Source: Lasiodiplodia sp. COLG20 (taxonomy: Eukaryota; Ascomycota; Dothideomycetes; Botryosphaeriales; Botryosphaeriaceae). Taken from it: 64,000 bases of DNA. The position numbers were made by a program, and so were the translations under genes. A model generated the notes under the pieces. The model saw only the letters and a list, made by a program, of their open reading frames with translations, did not search any database and had not been told where the DNA came from. Where the stretch lies: positions 620,001 to 684,000 of the forward strand of contig VNWV01000005.1 in assembly GCA_009801085.1 (NCBI GenBank), written 5' to 3'. The stretch's first letter is position 1, and each line of letters opens with the position of its first letter. Shown one piece after another: positions 22,342 through 35,748 of the stretch.

Positions 22342-22689
22342 TCAAACGGCACTGTTTTCATGGTTCTCGGGAGGATCGCCTTTGTGAATAATGTACCAAG
22401 CGTCTGTGAATTGCAGTCAGTATGGATACCTTGTTTGGTGTTGGAGATTCGACTGCGGGCGAAAAGAGGGCGTTGGAGGGATCGTACGGATGACACCTGG
22501 CAACCAGCCAAGACAACATAAGGCGATGTTGATAAGCAGGTCGGCACCGCAGCCGCGCCGCATCCAGACGGCCAATGGGGCCAGAAAGAAAGCGAGAAGA
22601 TATGCGCAAAAATTGCCCTGTGCAATTGGCGTATATTAGCCCTTTGCTCTCAATTCTTATTACATTCATGTTAGATGGGAGCTCACCAT
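22342..22689 (-). CDS. PMP3: Plasma membrane proteolipid 3 (Pmp3/UPF0057 family), small spliced gene
   Basis: Three exons on the minus strand: 22689-22687 (only the ATG), 22617-22488 and 22403-22342. Introns are 69 and 84 bp, both GT-AG, giving 64 aa. The product has two hydrophobic segments flanking the family signature RRGCGADLLINIALCC, followed by GWLPGVIHAWYII, and ends in a short polar tail. Pmp3 proteins are small plasma-membrane proteins that affect membrane potential and cation tolerance; yeast Pmp3 is 55 aa. A TATA-like site (CTATAAGG on the minus strand, near 22784-22791) lies about 95 bp upstream of the ATG. The first exon is assigned because exon 2 is open in phase 0 only at the acceptor at 22617 and ATG|GTGAGC gives a perfect donor. 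The gene runs convergent to the HNH-like gene. Confidence 0.85.
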
Positions 22690-23856
22690 TTTGACTAGTA
22701 AAGATGGACTGATATACTGTTGGACGAGGAAGTGTGTTGGAGGAAAGTTGAAGTTGCCAATCGCATGTGGCCGCAGCGGAAGCCTTATAGCATTCTTCCA
22801 GCTGGGTTACGTGCCTTAGCGGTTCAGGAATAAATGTGAAGACGGCCTGCAATTTCCTTTGGAATACGGGATCTCGGCAAAGTAGCGGTGGCGCAGCCAA
22901 CCTGAAGCCCTAAGAAATGTAATCTGCGCAAGACAGCTATAAAATGCAAGAACGCAGCGGATTTGCTGATGCCCGAGGGAAAACGAGACTGAGAGTATCT
23001 CAATGGATAGTTCAAGCATCGTAAACAGCACACACGTTGGTGGTCCGAGTGGGCTCCTGTTCTTGTGGTGCGGACTGGTGATGCAGAGCACGTACTTCTC
23101 AGCCACAACTCGGCCCGAGATGCGGGGTGGGTCGGCTGTGTCGGCAGGAAGATCTTAATTATGGTTACGAGAAATTTCCTGATTGGGAAGTCGAAATGTG
23201 CAGCGCCACAATCAGACCACGACGCGGTCAAAGCATAAGAGAAACCTGCAAGGCAGCCACGGTGAGTTGTCGTGGCCGAACATAGACTGGGTCCATGTCA
23301 TTTGGCAGAAGAAGCTCTTGCCTGGAGGAGAGTGTACAATGGTTAATGCCACAATTACATACAGATTCAGCTGCCCACATATGTTGTTTCTTACACACTG
23401 GGAGCATGCCTCTATCTCTTCCTATAATTCGAATATCCATCTATCTCTAGTACTTCTACTCAACTCTCAAGCTGTCCAACTCGGTATCAGCGACTGCCAC
23501 ACCATCTTTACCACAGTTATGTTCACATGTTCGCCCACAGCCCCTAGCTGGGCGAGTAACTCTTCCTCAACATGTGCAATAAAGGGGGCTCTGATGAAGC
23601 GAGTAAAAGCCAGGCGACAACCGAACCAACTGTGGTTGAGAGTCTGGGACTGTACCGTAGAAATGGGCAGTTTTTGCAGGCAAAACTTCAATTCCAGGGT
23701 CCAACGGCCAATTTCCACGGTACCAGGTATGAAAGAATTGACCAGCTCGTCCACCGCAGGTATATAGTATGATCAAAACTTCGCGCCTTTGTTACCACCA
23801 CGCCCTCGTCCAACACTACCGAAACTATTGAAAAGTACCGACAGCTACCAACAAAC
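22690..23856. other. Divergent intergenic region
   Basis: Holds the upstream regions of PMP3 (minus) and the small secreted protein gene (plus). Open frames at 23183-23767 (+) and 23467-23754 (-) start with TTG and GTG, have no ATG of their own at the start, and overlap each other, so they are not called. Confidence 0.4.
23758..23770 (+). promoter_or_regulatory. TATA-like element
   Basis: GGTATATAGTATG lies about 95 bp upstream of the ATG of the small secreted protein gene, a spacing compatible with a TATA promoter and a short leader. Confidence 0.45.
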
Positions 23857-24225
23857 ATGAAGCTTAGCAGTTTTATCATGGCGGCTGGGTTCCTATCCAC
23901 CCTCTCAGCCGCCGTTCCTGCGCCGACTGGTCTGACCTTCGCCAAGGCTGACGTCGCTACTCTTGTTGGCACCAGGAGACTCGCGGCCGTCATGGCCAGG
24001 AATACTTCTCCGACTGGCACTACGGTCGAGATGGTCACGCCTACGCATGCTCCTACGACTGCCAGCATGATGGAAAGGTAAATCAAACAAAGCGGCTCGG
24101 GTGATAGAGTGCTAATATGTCATTGTAGATCGGCGAGCATTCCGGGCAACTGGAACTGGAAACCTTTTCAATTCAAGACGATGACGATCACTGGCACCAG
24201 ACAGCCGACGCCGGCAGCACGTTGA
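23857..24225 (+). CDS. Small secreted protein, cysteine-free
   Basis: Two exons, 23857-24077 and 24129-24225, with a 51 bp intron containing a GCTAAT branch-like site, giving 105 aa. The N-terminus is a clear signal peptide (MKLSSFIMAAGFLSTLSAA) with a likely cut before VPAPTG. The mature part of about 85 residues is rich in Thr, Pro and Ala, has one Asn-x-Ser sequon, no cysteine and no recognised domain. The second exon carries a Trp-rich basic patch (GNWNWKPFQFK). It is expected to be secreted. The stop lies 188 bp before the ATG of a HET gene on the same strand. Size and secretion fit an effector or wall peptide, but nothing in the sequence shows which. A TATA-like site supports real expression. 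Confidence 0.65.
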
Positions 24226-24413
24226 AGGCAGGGGGAGCTATAATGTCAATCCTGATGCACCCTATTCGATTATTTTTTTTTTAGATAGATAATGGATTAT
24301 CCTTTCGGCTCGATGAATCTGTCTCTATCGCCGAAGCGGTTTACTAGTTTTGGTATAGTGCTTATCCTCCTCACAACTACACACAGTGCACAGAATACAG
24401 CCAGGCAGCAGCA

Positions 24414-26540
24414 ATGATTGACTACAAGCCGCTGGACGAAACACGCAGCGAAATCCGGGTGCTCTCATTATGGGCGGAGCAGGCAGGGCTCGTGCGGTGC
24501 AGGCTGGAGCACGTCTCGCTGGACGAGGCGCTGGACGACTACTCGCAATTCGTCGTGTCGACGCCGCCGACGCTGTCGCGGCGCAACAGCTACGACCTCT
24601 GGCACGCCGAGGCCAACGACCGCTATCATCACCATCACCGCTCGCTAGGCGGGGCCGACACGCCGCCAGACCGGGCGTCTGCGCACCCGCGCTACTACCG
24701 CTTCGCGTGGGGCGACTACGGCGCGCTGAGCTACACCTGGGGCGACCAGTCGCAGACACGGCCCATCCTGCTGAACGACACCGTCTTCCACGTCGGCCGC
24801 AACCTCGAGGCTGCCCTGCGCCGGCTCGCGCGCTACCCGGACTACGCCGACGGCGGGCTGAAGCTATGGGTCGACGCCATCTGCATCAACCAGCGCGACC
24901 TGCACGAGCGCGGCCGCCAGGTGCGCCGCATGGGCGAAATCTTCAGCCGCGCACTGATCGTGACCATCTGGCTGGGCGAGCCGCCGTCCGACACCACTGA
25001 CGGCATGGCCGAGTTGCAGACGCTGGTGTCGCGGTGCCGCGACGATTCCGCCACGAAGGACGCCGTCGAGGAGGCGCTGAAGGACCGCGAACTCAGCTCA
25101 GCGCTGCACGCGGCCGTCGAGCGACTCGTGACGGTGACGTACTGGACCAGGACGTGGATCATCCAGGAAAAGTGCCTGGGGCCGTTCAACGCGTCGCTGC
25201 TGTTCGGGCCCTACGTCTTCAGCCTCATCCCGCTGCGCAACTTCCTCGCCTGCGCCAACAACATCCAAGGCGCCATCCGCAAGCGCGAGAGCGCCTGGCA
25301 GATCCTCAAGCTCATGGAGCTCGCGGTACGCCACCAAGAGCGCCAGCCAGCAGGCCGCACCGACGCCGAGCAGAAGCGCATCGACATGGACGACCTGGGC
25401 CTGCTCCTCATGCTCGGCCGCCTCGCGCACACGACGGACCCGCGCGACAAGCTGTACGGCCTGCTCGGCCTGCTGCCCCGCTACGTCTCGCGCCATATCG
25501 ACCCCGACTACACACTACCCGTCGAGCGCGTCTTCGCCGATTTCGCCGCTGCCCTCATCCACGGCTTCGACACGCTCGACCTCGTCCTCGCCGGCAACTC
25601 GCCCCCCGCCTCCGCCTTCGCCTCGCCCTTCGTCGACACCGTCCCCAGCTGGGTGCCGGACTTGGCCGACCGCTGGGACCCGTACCTGTGGAGCACGAAC
25701 TGCGACGCTACGCCCCGCCATCCCCGGCCGCTGGGCCTGTCGATCGAGGACGAAGGCGCGACGCTCGTCGTAAAGGGCGTTGTATGTGACGTCGTCGCCG
25801 GCACCGCGCCGCAGCTCGGCTGGGCCGCCGGCGTGCTCAGCGTGCTGCTGCCCGCGCAGCAGATCGAGGAGGTGATCACATCGCCGCCGCCGCCTGACGC
25901 AGACCTCAAGACGGCCATCGTGCGCACCCTCCACCGCGACGCTGCGCTCGACTGTCACGTCGCCGCCACACTACTCGACATCCCGTGGCTGGACGGCCTG
26001 CGCCTGAACGCAGAAGAAGAGGAGGATGGAGAAGAAGGGGCGGACGACGAGAAAGCTGAAAGAATCGAGCAGCGCCGCACCCTCGTCGCCTGCGGCTGGG
26101 GCCCCGTCCTGCGCCATGCTAACTTTGCTGACTTCCAGCAGTTTCGCGTAAGGCTGGACGCGCTTTACGCGCCGTGGCCGGGACGGCGGTTTAGGGATTT
26201 CTTTCCGCGGGTGCCGGAGGGAGAGGGGGAAGAGGAACACTTGAGCGGGGAGCGCCGGGCTGAGTTCCTCGCAGCGCTTGAGAAGCATGCCGGTATTGTG
26301 TATCCGATCCTCACTACCCGCCGTGGTCGCTTCGGCACGAGTATCCATCCTGCGCGTGTGGGGGATGTTGTGGCTGTCGTGCCGGGGTGCTATGCGCCGG
26401 TGCTGCTGAGGCGGGATAAGGAGAGGGGTGGTGTGTGGAGGTCGGTGTCGCATTGTTATGTTGAAGGGTTGATGAGAGGGGAGGCGATGGAGTGGCTGGA
26501 TAGGGGGGAGGTGGGGCTGGAGGAGTTGAGGATTGTGTAG
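24414..26540 (+). CDS. HET-domain protein, N-terminal type
   Basis: Intronless, 708 aa from ATG 24414. The HET domain (PF06985) is near the N-terminus, about 100-260, with YGALSYTWGDQ, the central WVDAICINQRDLHERGRQV block near residue 152, and the TRTWIIQE block. The block DPRDKLYGLLGLLP, typical of the region after the HET domain, follows near residue 340. A His-rich insertion (YHHHHR) precedes the first block. The C-terminal half has no further domain and contains a Glu-rich acidic stretch. The gene is strongly GC-rich with marked third-position G/C, unlike the HET gene at 35.7 kb. Role in incompatibility-type death or signalling is inferred from family only. Confidence 0.9.
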   Translation: MIDYKPLDETRSEIRVLSLWAEQAGLVRCRLEHVSLDEALDDYSQFVVSTPPTLSRRNSYDLWHAEANDRYHHHHRSLGGADTPPDRASAHPRYYRFAWGDYGALSYTWGDQSQTRPILLNDTVFHVGRNLEAALRRLARYPDYADGGLKLWVDAICINQRDLHERGRQVRRMGEIFSRALIVTIWLGEPPSDTTDGMAELQTLVSRCRDDSATKDAVEEALKDRELSSALHAAVERLVTVTYWTRTWIIQEKCLGPFNASLLFGPYVFSLIPLRNFLACANNIQGAIRKRESAWQILKLMELAVRHQERQPAGRTDAEQKRIDMDDLGLLLMLGRLAHTTDPRDKLYGLLGLLPRYVSRHIDPDYTLPVERVFADFAAALIHGFDTLDLVLAGNSPPASAFASPFVDTVPSWVPDLADRWDPYLWSTNCDATPRHPRPLGLSIEDEGATLVVKGVVCDVVAGTAPQLGWAAGVLSVLLPAQQIEEVITSPPPPDADLKTAIVRTLHRDAALDCHVAATLLDIPWLDGLRLNAEEEEDGEEGADDEKAERIEQRRTLVACGWGPVLRHANFADFQQFRVRLDALYAPWPGRRFRDFFPRVPEGEGEEEHLSGERRAEFLAALEKHAGIVYPILTTRRGRFGTSIHPARVGDVVAVVPGCYAPVLLRRDKERGGVWRSVSHCYVEGLMRGEAMEWLDRGEVGLEELRIV

Positions 26541-26969
26541 GATGGTGGTGGGGGAAGTGTCTTTTTTCTCAAAGAGTGTAAGTGATGTGCTCTGATGCAG
26601 CTTTATATCCAGATCTTTTAGCTCTCCTATTTGAACGGTTGACTTGTACTTTAGTGGATACTGGACCAATTGAATTGAAAGGCATATCGATACAAGCAGA
26701 AGAGTCTGGAAGTGCTGCGGACTCTGTTACTATCTACAGCAACTGCAAGTTTGAAGGAGAATCAACGAAGTGTAGCTGCCGAAGTGTTCAGCATATTAAG
26801 AAGTGTCAACGAAGAGATGGAGGACAACGAGGACAGGGAGCAGAGCGGCCATGCCAACCCCAGGATGTAACTCTCATTTCTCTTGCCATTCATTCATGTT
26901 TCCCCATTCTCTTTCAACCTCGCGCGATGACGGAATTCATAGCAAGCTCTCTCGCCCCTTTCAATATCT
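26541..26969. other. Convergent intergenic region
   Basis: 3' regions of the HET gene (plus) and the GMC oxidoreductase gene (minus). No gene is seen; the long plus-strand frame beginning near here is the antisense shadow of the GMC gene. Confidence 0.4.
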
Positions 26970-29230
26970 TCAACCCACGCAATTATCCCTCACAGGCACA
27001 CTCAACCCCGCATCCCCAACCAACCCCTCCTCCACAAGGATCCCCTCCGCAATCTTCTCCGCCAGCATATACACCGTACTCTGCGGATGGCCCGGCGGCA
27101 GAAACGGGAAGCTACTCGCATCCACCACCCTCAACCCCTCCACCCCAAACACGCGTGCCTCCCCATCCACCACCGCCATCTCGTCCCCTCGCGTCCCCAT
27201 CCTACACGTGCAACTCACATGGTTCACCGTCGACGCCGCGCGCTTCAACCACGCCTCTATCTCCGCATCGCTACTCACCACATCCTCCCCGGGGTAGTAC
27301 TCCTCCCCCTCCGCCACCCCCGCCGCCGCCAACCACCCCCACATCTCCCGTTGCCGCCGCACGGCCTGGATCGCGACTTCGCGGTCCCCTGGATGCGCCA
27401 GCCACCCCGGGTCGATCAGCGGCGGGACGTCCATCTTCGCGCTGGCGATGCGGACGGAGCCGCGCGAGAGGGGTGCCACCAGCGCGGTGTTGAGCGTCGC
27501 GTAGTTACTCCCGTCGCGCGGGTCCGTGTCGATCGGGTCGTCGCCGGTGCCGTACAGCGCGCTCATCGGCAGCCACTCGATCTCGGGCCAGTCGGCGGGA
27601 AAACCGGCGTCGAGCAGGGCGCGCGTGGTGTTGGAGAGGGCGGACCGGTAGGCGCCGGGCAGCTTCTCCCAGCCGACGACGCCGGTGCCGGGGAGGGAGA
27701 GGGGCCCGGAGGCGGTGGCGAGGTAGGTGGCGATGTCTTCGGCGGCGAGGGTGGCGTTGGAGAGGGAGGCGGACGCGGTCAGCAGGTGCACGCGGTGCGA
27801 GGTCCCGAAGAGGACGTGGTCTTGCAGGTTGTGGCCGACGCCCGGGAGGTGGGCGGTGCAGGGGATGGAGAGGGTAGATAGGGCGGTGCAGTTTCCGATG
27901 CCCGAGACGAGGAGGAGTTGGGGGGATTGGATCGCGCCGCCCGAGAGGATGAGCGAGCGGCGGGCGGTGAGGGTGTAGCTGAGGGAGGGCGTGCCGAAGG
28001 TGCCGGCTGTGGTGACGCGGATGGCGGTGGCGCGGGGGGTGGAGGAGGTGGAAGTGTTGGTGGAGGTGAAGAGGATGCGTTCGGCTAAGGTGTTGGTGTA
28101 GATGGTCGGCGCGAGGTTGCGCTGTAGAGCGGTCTGGAGGAAGCTGCTGGAACTGGAGGAGCGGATGCCGGTGGTCGGGTCGACTGTCGAGGTCATGAAG
28201 GCGGAGCCGAGTAGAGCTCCGTCGTTGAAGCCTGGAATCAGGCCCATCCCGAAGGCCTGGTAGAGCTGCAGCACCCAAGTTCCGAATGCATCGACGGCGT
28301 TGGAGAAGGAGACTTGGAGAGGACCACCGGAGGATGAGAAGGAGGAGGGAGATTGGGCGTTGGTGGCATTCTGATATAGACTGGCATTGAAGGGAGTGTA
28401 GTGCGGGGATTTTTGGTAATAAGGGAGGACGTTGGAGAAGAGGTAGGAGCTGTCATTGACGAGTTCGGCCCACTTGGCGAAGGAGTCGACCGTTCCCCTT
28501 AGAGAAGAAGGTGAGATGGCTTTTAATACATGAACGGATTTAGCACTGACCTTTGGTATGCCATATAGTTCCGTGCTGATGACCCACCAAGCGTCTTCCC
28601 ACGCGTAATATGAGCGGTACGGTTCGAAAATGCCTTTCGCCCACAACGTTAAATATCTAGTAAACCTCTTCGCTCACACATCCAACGGCATTCCTGATGC
28701 AAGGAAAATCTATAGGGAGGAGTTGAAAGCACCCACTTACCTGAGACACTGTTACAAAACCCCAGTCGATTCCGGGTTGCCAATCATGGACGTCTTTTCC
28801 AGTGAACCAGGGATCGTAAGCCGGCACCTCGCTCAGGTTTCCGTTGGATATTTCATAGAAGGTTCCGGCCTCTATGACCGCGACGCTGAGATTCCGGGCC
28901 GAGGAGAGGCGTGTTGCAATGGTGAGTCCGGCCGTGCCACCACCGATGACAATGTACTGTTACGTGGTGCCCTCAGTTACTGTTGATTTGTATTCCCATT
29001 TTGCTCTTATACTCTTTTCCTCTTTTATGTCGATAAAAAACAAAGGAGAAATAGATGGTGCTTACATCATATGTGGCATTTACGCCAGGAATTCCAAAGG
29101 AGCTGCTAAGAAAGGGGTTGCCAGGGGCGTGGGGAAAGAGACTAGCAATGGTGCTTGGGACAAAAAAGCTGAGAAATAAAGTAAAAAAGATAAGAGATAC
29201 GGCGCGAGTGGCAAAATTAATGAGCATCAT
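26970..29230 (-). CDS. Secreted GMC oxidoreductase (FAD-dependent alcohol/sugar oxidase or dehydrogenase)
   Basis: Four exons on the minus strand: 29230-29066, 28956-28741, 28633-28551 and 28497-26970. Introns are 109, 107 and 53 bp, giving 663 aa. A signal peptide occupies about residues 1-29. The FAD-binding Rossmann motif YIVIGGGTAGLTIATRL opens exon 2. The signature RGKTLGGSSARNYMAY is restored only by joining exon 3 at 28633 in the correct frame, which supports the model. The second signature SGGAIQSPQLLLVSGIG is present, and the catalytic pair is His581 (NHVSCTCRMG) and His625 (PPGHPQST). The family includes glucose, aryl-alcohol and methanol oxidases and dehydrogenases; the substrate cannot be read from sequence. 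If it is an oxidase it makes extracellular H2O2. It neighbours secreted esterases and a catalase-peroxidase. Confidence 0.9.
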
Positions 29231-30533
29231 GCCACACGAAATATGTTCTGTTGTAGATGCTTCTTTTCCGGAAGAAAATCACACCTTCAATTGAAAGCCA
29301 AAATGCGAGTACAGTATATATACATATCTGTGATATGCAAACAATGACACATAGTGTGGTACACATAATACTTTTTAAAGATGATTCGTGCTTAGAAAGC
29401 GCCTTGATCGAGCATACGGGCAGGCAGGCTAACTCAAAGAAGAGAAGAAATCCGTCAATACCTCGATGTTCTGCCAAGTGACATCACACTCGATCATCAA
29501 TCATCGGTAAGGAAAAATTCATTTATTCTGCTGTATACTGCTGGCATGAGCAAGTTCCGCACCGTGCACGGTGTGATTAGAGTTACTTTCCCTGTGTTGT
29601 GAGATTTTAGTCCCATGTCCAAGACCGAAAGAAAATGCCCCGCAGTTTATTCCCGCAAGCTTGACAGCGGACCAAGCCTTATTCCCACGGCTTGGTTCTT
29701 GCATTCTCGAGCGAATTCTTTAGCGTGGTCAGCTTATTATGGGAGGTGAGCTGACGCAATCGTGCATTGATGCCCGTTGAAAATCAAAGCTTAGTCTTTT
29801 GCTTGTATTCTCGTGGGAGATGGATTCGAGATTTGTTAACATAGTCTCTGTTTCAGCCCCCGAACACTTTGGCTGTAGGATCTCCGCATTCTCAGCCCTA
29901 TGCAGGAACAAGGGGAGCACCAGACGTTTAGCTCATTGCTTAGTGAATGAGAGCAAATCTATCTCCTAGCGAAAGAAGCCCCTCCACGATAACATATTAA
30001 TTTATTTTCCATTCCCCTCCGCAACTCTCACGTCAGCCAAGCTTCTATGTCTCATAGGGGTGCGTGTTAGCGAACAAAAGTAATGATGCATAAGCAACAT
30101 GCGTCAACTTACCTCTTAGGAAAGCGCTTTTGCATACCACGTGTCACGGTTCGGCCCTTCGTCACTCAACCGCTCTCGATTGGAAATTTCCTCTTTATTC
30201 CCGATGGTCTTTTCTTCCACGGTTTCTCGACAAAAACAAGAGACAGAAAATCAATAACGCCGGACTTTTGCGGAACAATATCGTTATACGTAGCATCGTT
30301 GTTCATGATTTCAAAAAGCATCGATAAATTCATTGATATGCTTGAATCCAGCGCCTTTTACGCCACTGTCCCGGCAGCGGACTTTCCAGTCTCTCCAATC
30401 ATAACATCACACTCAGCTCCGAATCCTCATTGCTTGTGCCGATAAGTCAAATATGTGCATTTCGAAGACTAAAATTTCAATCCCATTTCCACATCACATA
30501 GATCCAACGCCTCCTTAAATCCCTCTTCTTCCT
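29231..30533. other. Intergenic region
   Basis: About 1.3 kb, AT-rich, including a TATATATA stretch near 29320 upstream of the GMC gene. A plus-strand open frame at 30083-30445 has no family signal. Nothing else is supported. Confidence 0.4.
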
Positions 30534-31523
30534 CTACCACAAATCACCGGTGGCATCGATGAAGGCCTGAGCAACCAGCTCGTGGACCTTGACGCTGGGG
30601 TGGTAGGAGTCGGTCCAGACGCAGGTGCCGTCGCTGCTCTGGCAGGTGGTGTCGGTGAAGCCGTAGGCGGAGGGGTCGTTCAGGACCTTCTCGAACGAGG
30701 GCGTCGTGTCGAAGACCTGGCCCTGGGCGCCGCTGTTGGCGGCCTTGAAGGTGGTGAGGCGCGTCTCGAGGGCGGCGTTGTAGTCGGAGATGTCGCTCTT
30801 GAGCTGCGCCAGCTTGGTCTCGTCCTGCTGGGCGAAGGCGGGGGCGTTGTTGAAGGCTGAGGTTTGGTGTTAGCTTGACTGTTGTCTCGCTCCGATGCCA
30901 AAAAGGAAGGGGGGAGTCCAAAAAACATACGCGGCACAGTAAACAACACAAACTTCTTCACCCCCGCATCAAACAAATGCGTCAACAACTCAAAATACCG
31001 ATCCATCACCTTCTCAATCGGCGCCGCCGTGCCATCCCAGAACGACTCGCCAACATCGTTAATACCCGTCCAGAACACGACCAAGGAATCATCGCCCGGC
31101 GGCTTGCCGCTGAGGTACTGGTCGAACTGGTCGACCTGGTCGTCGACGCAGGCGCTGGCGTAGCTGTCGACGATGTCCTTGTCCGTCGTCGCGCCCGACA
31201 CGGCAAAGTCCCACGTCAGCGTCAGCGTCGTGTTCAGCGTCGACGTCACCTGGCCCACCCAGTTGAGCCCGCCGCTCGTCGTCGTGCCCGGCAAGGCGGG
31301 GTTGCCGAGAGGGCTGCTGGCTGAGGGCTGGTCGCCGCCGGGCCAGAAGCCGACGGTGGAGTAGGAGTCGCCGCTTTTTGTGATTGTTAGTTGTGGGTGT
31401 GTAGTGGGGGGAGGGGGAGCTTTACAAGACGAGAAGGTACTTGGTGTCATTGGTCTGCGCCTTGGCGGAGGAAAGGAAGAGAGTGGCCGCCAGCGGCAGA
31501 GCTTTGCTGAAAGAAGATCTCAT
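30534..31523 (-). CDS. Secreted GDSL esterase, carbohydrate esterase family 16 type
   Basis: Three exons on the minus strand: 31523-31426, 31373-30931 and 30856-30534. Introns are 52 and 75 bp, giving 287 aa. A signal peptide (about 1-22, ending SSAKAQ) precedes block I, LLVFGDSYSTVGF, with catalytic Ser36; this block is rebuilt across intron 1, which confirms the join. Block III reads WTGINDVGES and block V reads DSYHPSVKVHE, with Asp263 and His266 completing the triad. CE16 enzymes are exo-acting acetylesterases that remove acetyl groups from xylo-oligosaccharides and similar sugars; the substrate here is inferred. A TATA-like TTTATAAG near 31626-31634 lies about 105 bp upstream of the ATG. 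Confidence 0.88.
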
Positions 31524-32312
31524 GATGTCGTTTTTGTTTATACAAGAAAGTTCCGCAAACACTATTATTTACAACCAACCCTATACAAAATCGACCCAAA
31601 CGGAGCCTGACAGGCGTCGTGCTTTCTTATAAAGACATCCCCCCACGGCAAAATTAAAGGGCCTCGAAACACGTGTATACTGTTTATAGTAGAGTGCAAG
31701 GATGGGTCAATGGCGAAACTATGAAACATCAGGAGTCTGTTTCGCATGATTGGCGGAAATGGCAATGTGTGGCACTAGCTCCCATCGTTCGAAACCTCGC
31801 GTGCGGAGCGCTGCGCCCAAACGGGATGGAATTGCCGAGAGCCCACCTATAGTCGTGCAGCAGGGGCACCCTTTTGTTCTAACCGACGTCGCGAAGGGGA
31901 ATCGTGTGCGGATCATCTACCCGCGGTGCCGTTGCGGAAAGACTCGACGGCCGGACCGACGGTACTCCGCGTCGAGATGAATAGATCCACCGTTCTATGC
32001 GGTTGCGTAGAATGGTCTGCTGCTTCCGTAGCCGCGTGTACAAGATGTTGGGAGAGGCTCGGGACATTTAAGGAGAATTGGTACGCTTGAGAGAACTTGT
32101 AGCGTAATACCAAGCCGGCCGGCTTCGTAGGCGCGAGTAAGGTTCGTAAACATGAGTCGAGTCTCTGAAGATTTCACGTACGTCATCACGTTTGGCCGTC
32201 GAGATGCATCATAACAAGAAAAACCAAATTGATATTTCAGACAAACCATTGCTCATTGCTCAAAGACCGTCAAAAAAGGAATATCGACATACTAGCATTC
32301 CATTCTCTACAC
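31524..32312. other. Intergenic region
   Basis: Contains the CE16 esterase promoter and the 3' region of the catalase-peroxidase gene. The short frames carry no domain signals. Confidence 0.4.
31626..31634 (-). promoter_or_regulatory. TATA-like element of the CE16 esterase
   Basis: CTTTATAAG on the minus strand, about 105 bp upstream of the esterase ATG. Confidence 0.45.

Positions 32313-35748
<3,436 letters not shown>

Noticed and set aside
23183..23767. Plus-strand frame of 194 codons and minus-strand frame 23467-23754
   Set aside because: They begin at TTG and GTG rather than ATG, overlap each other and the promoter of the small secreted protein gene, and match no family I know.
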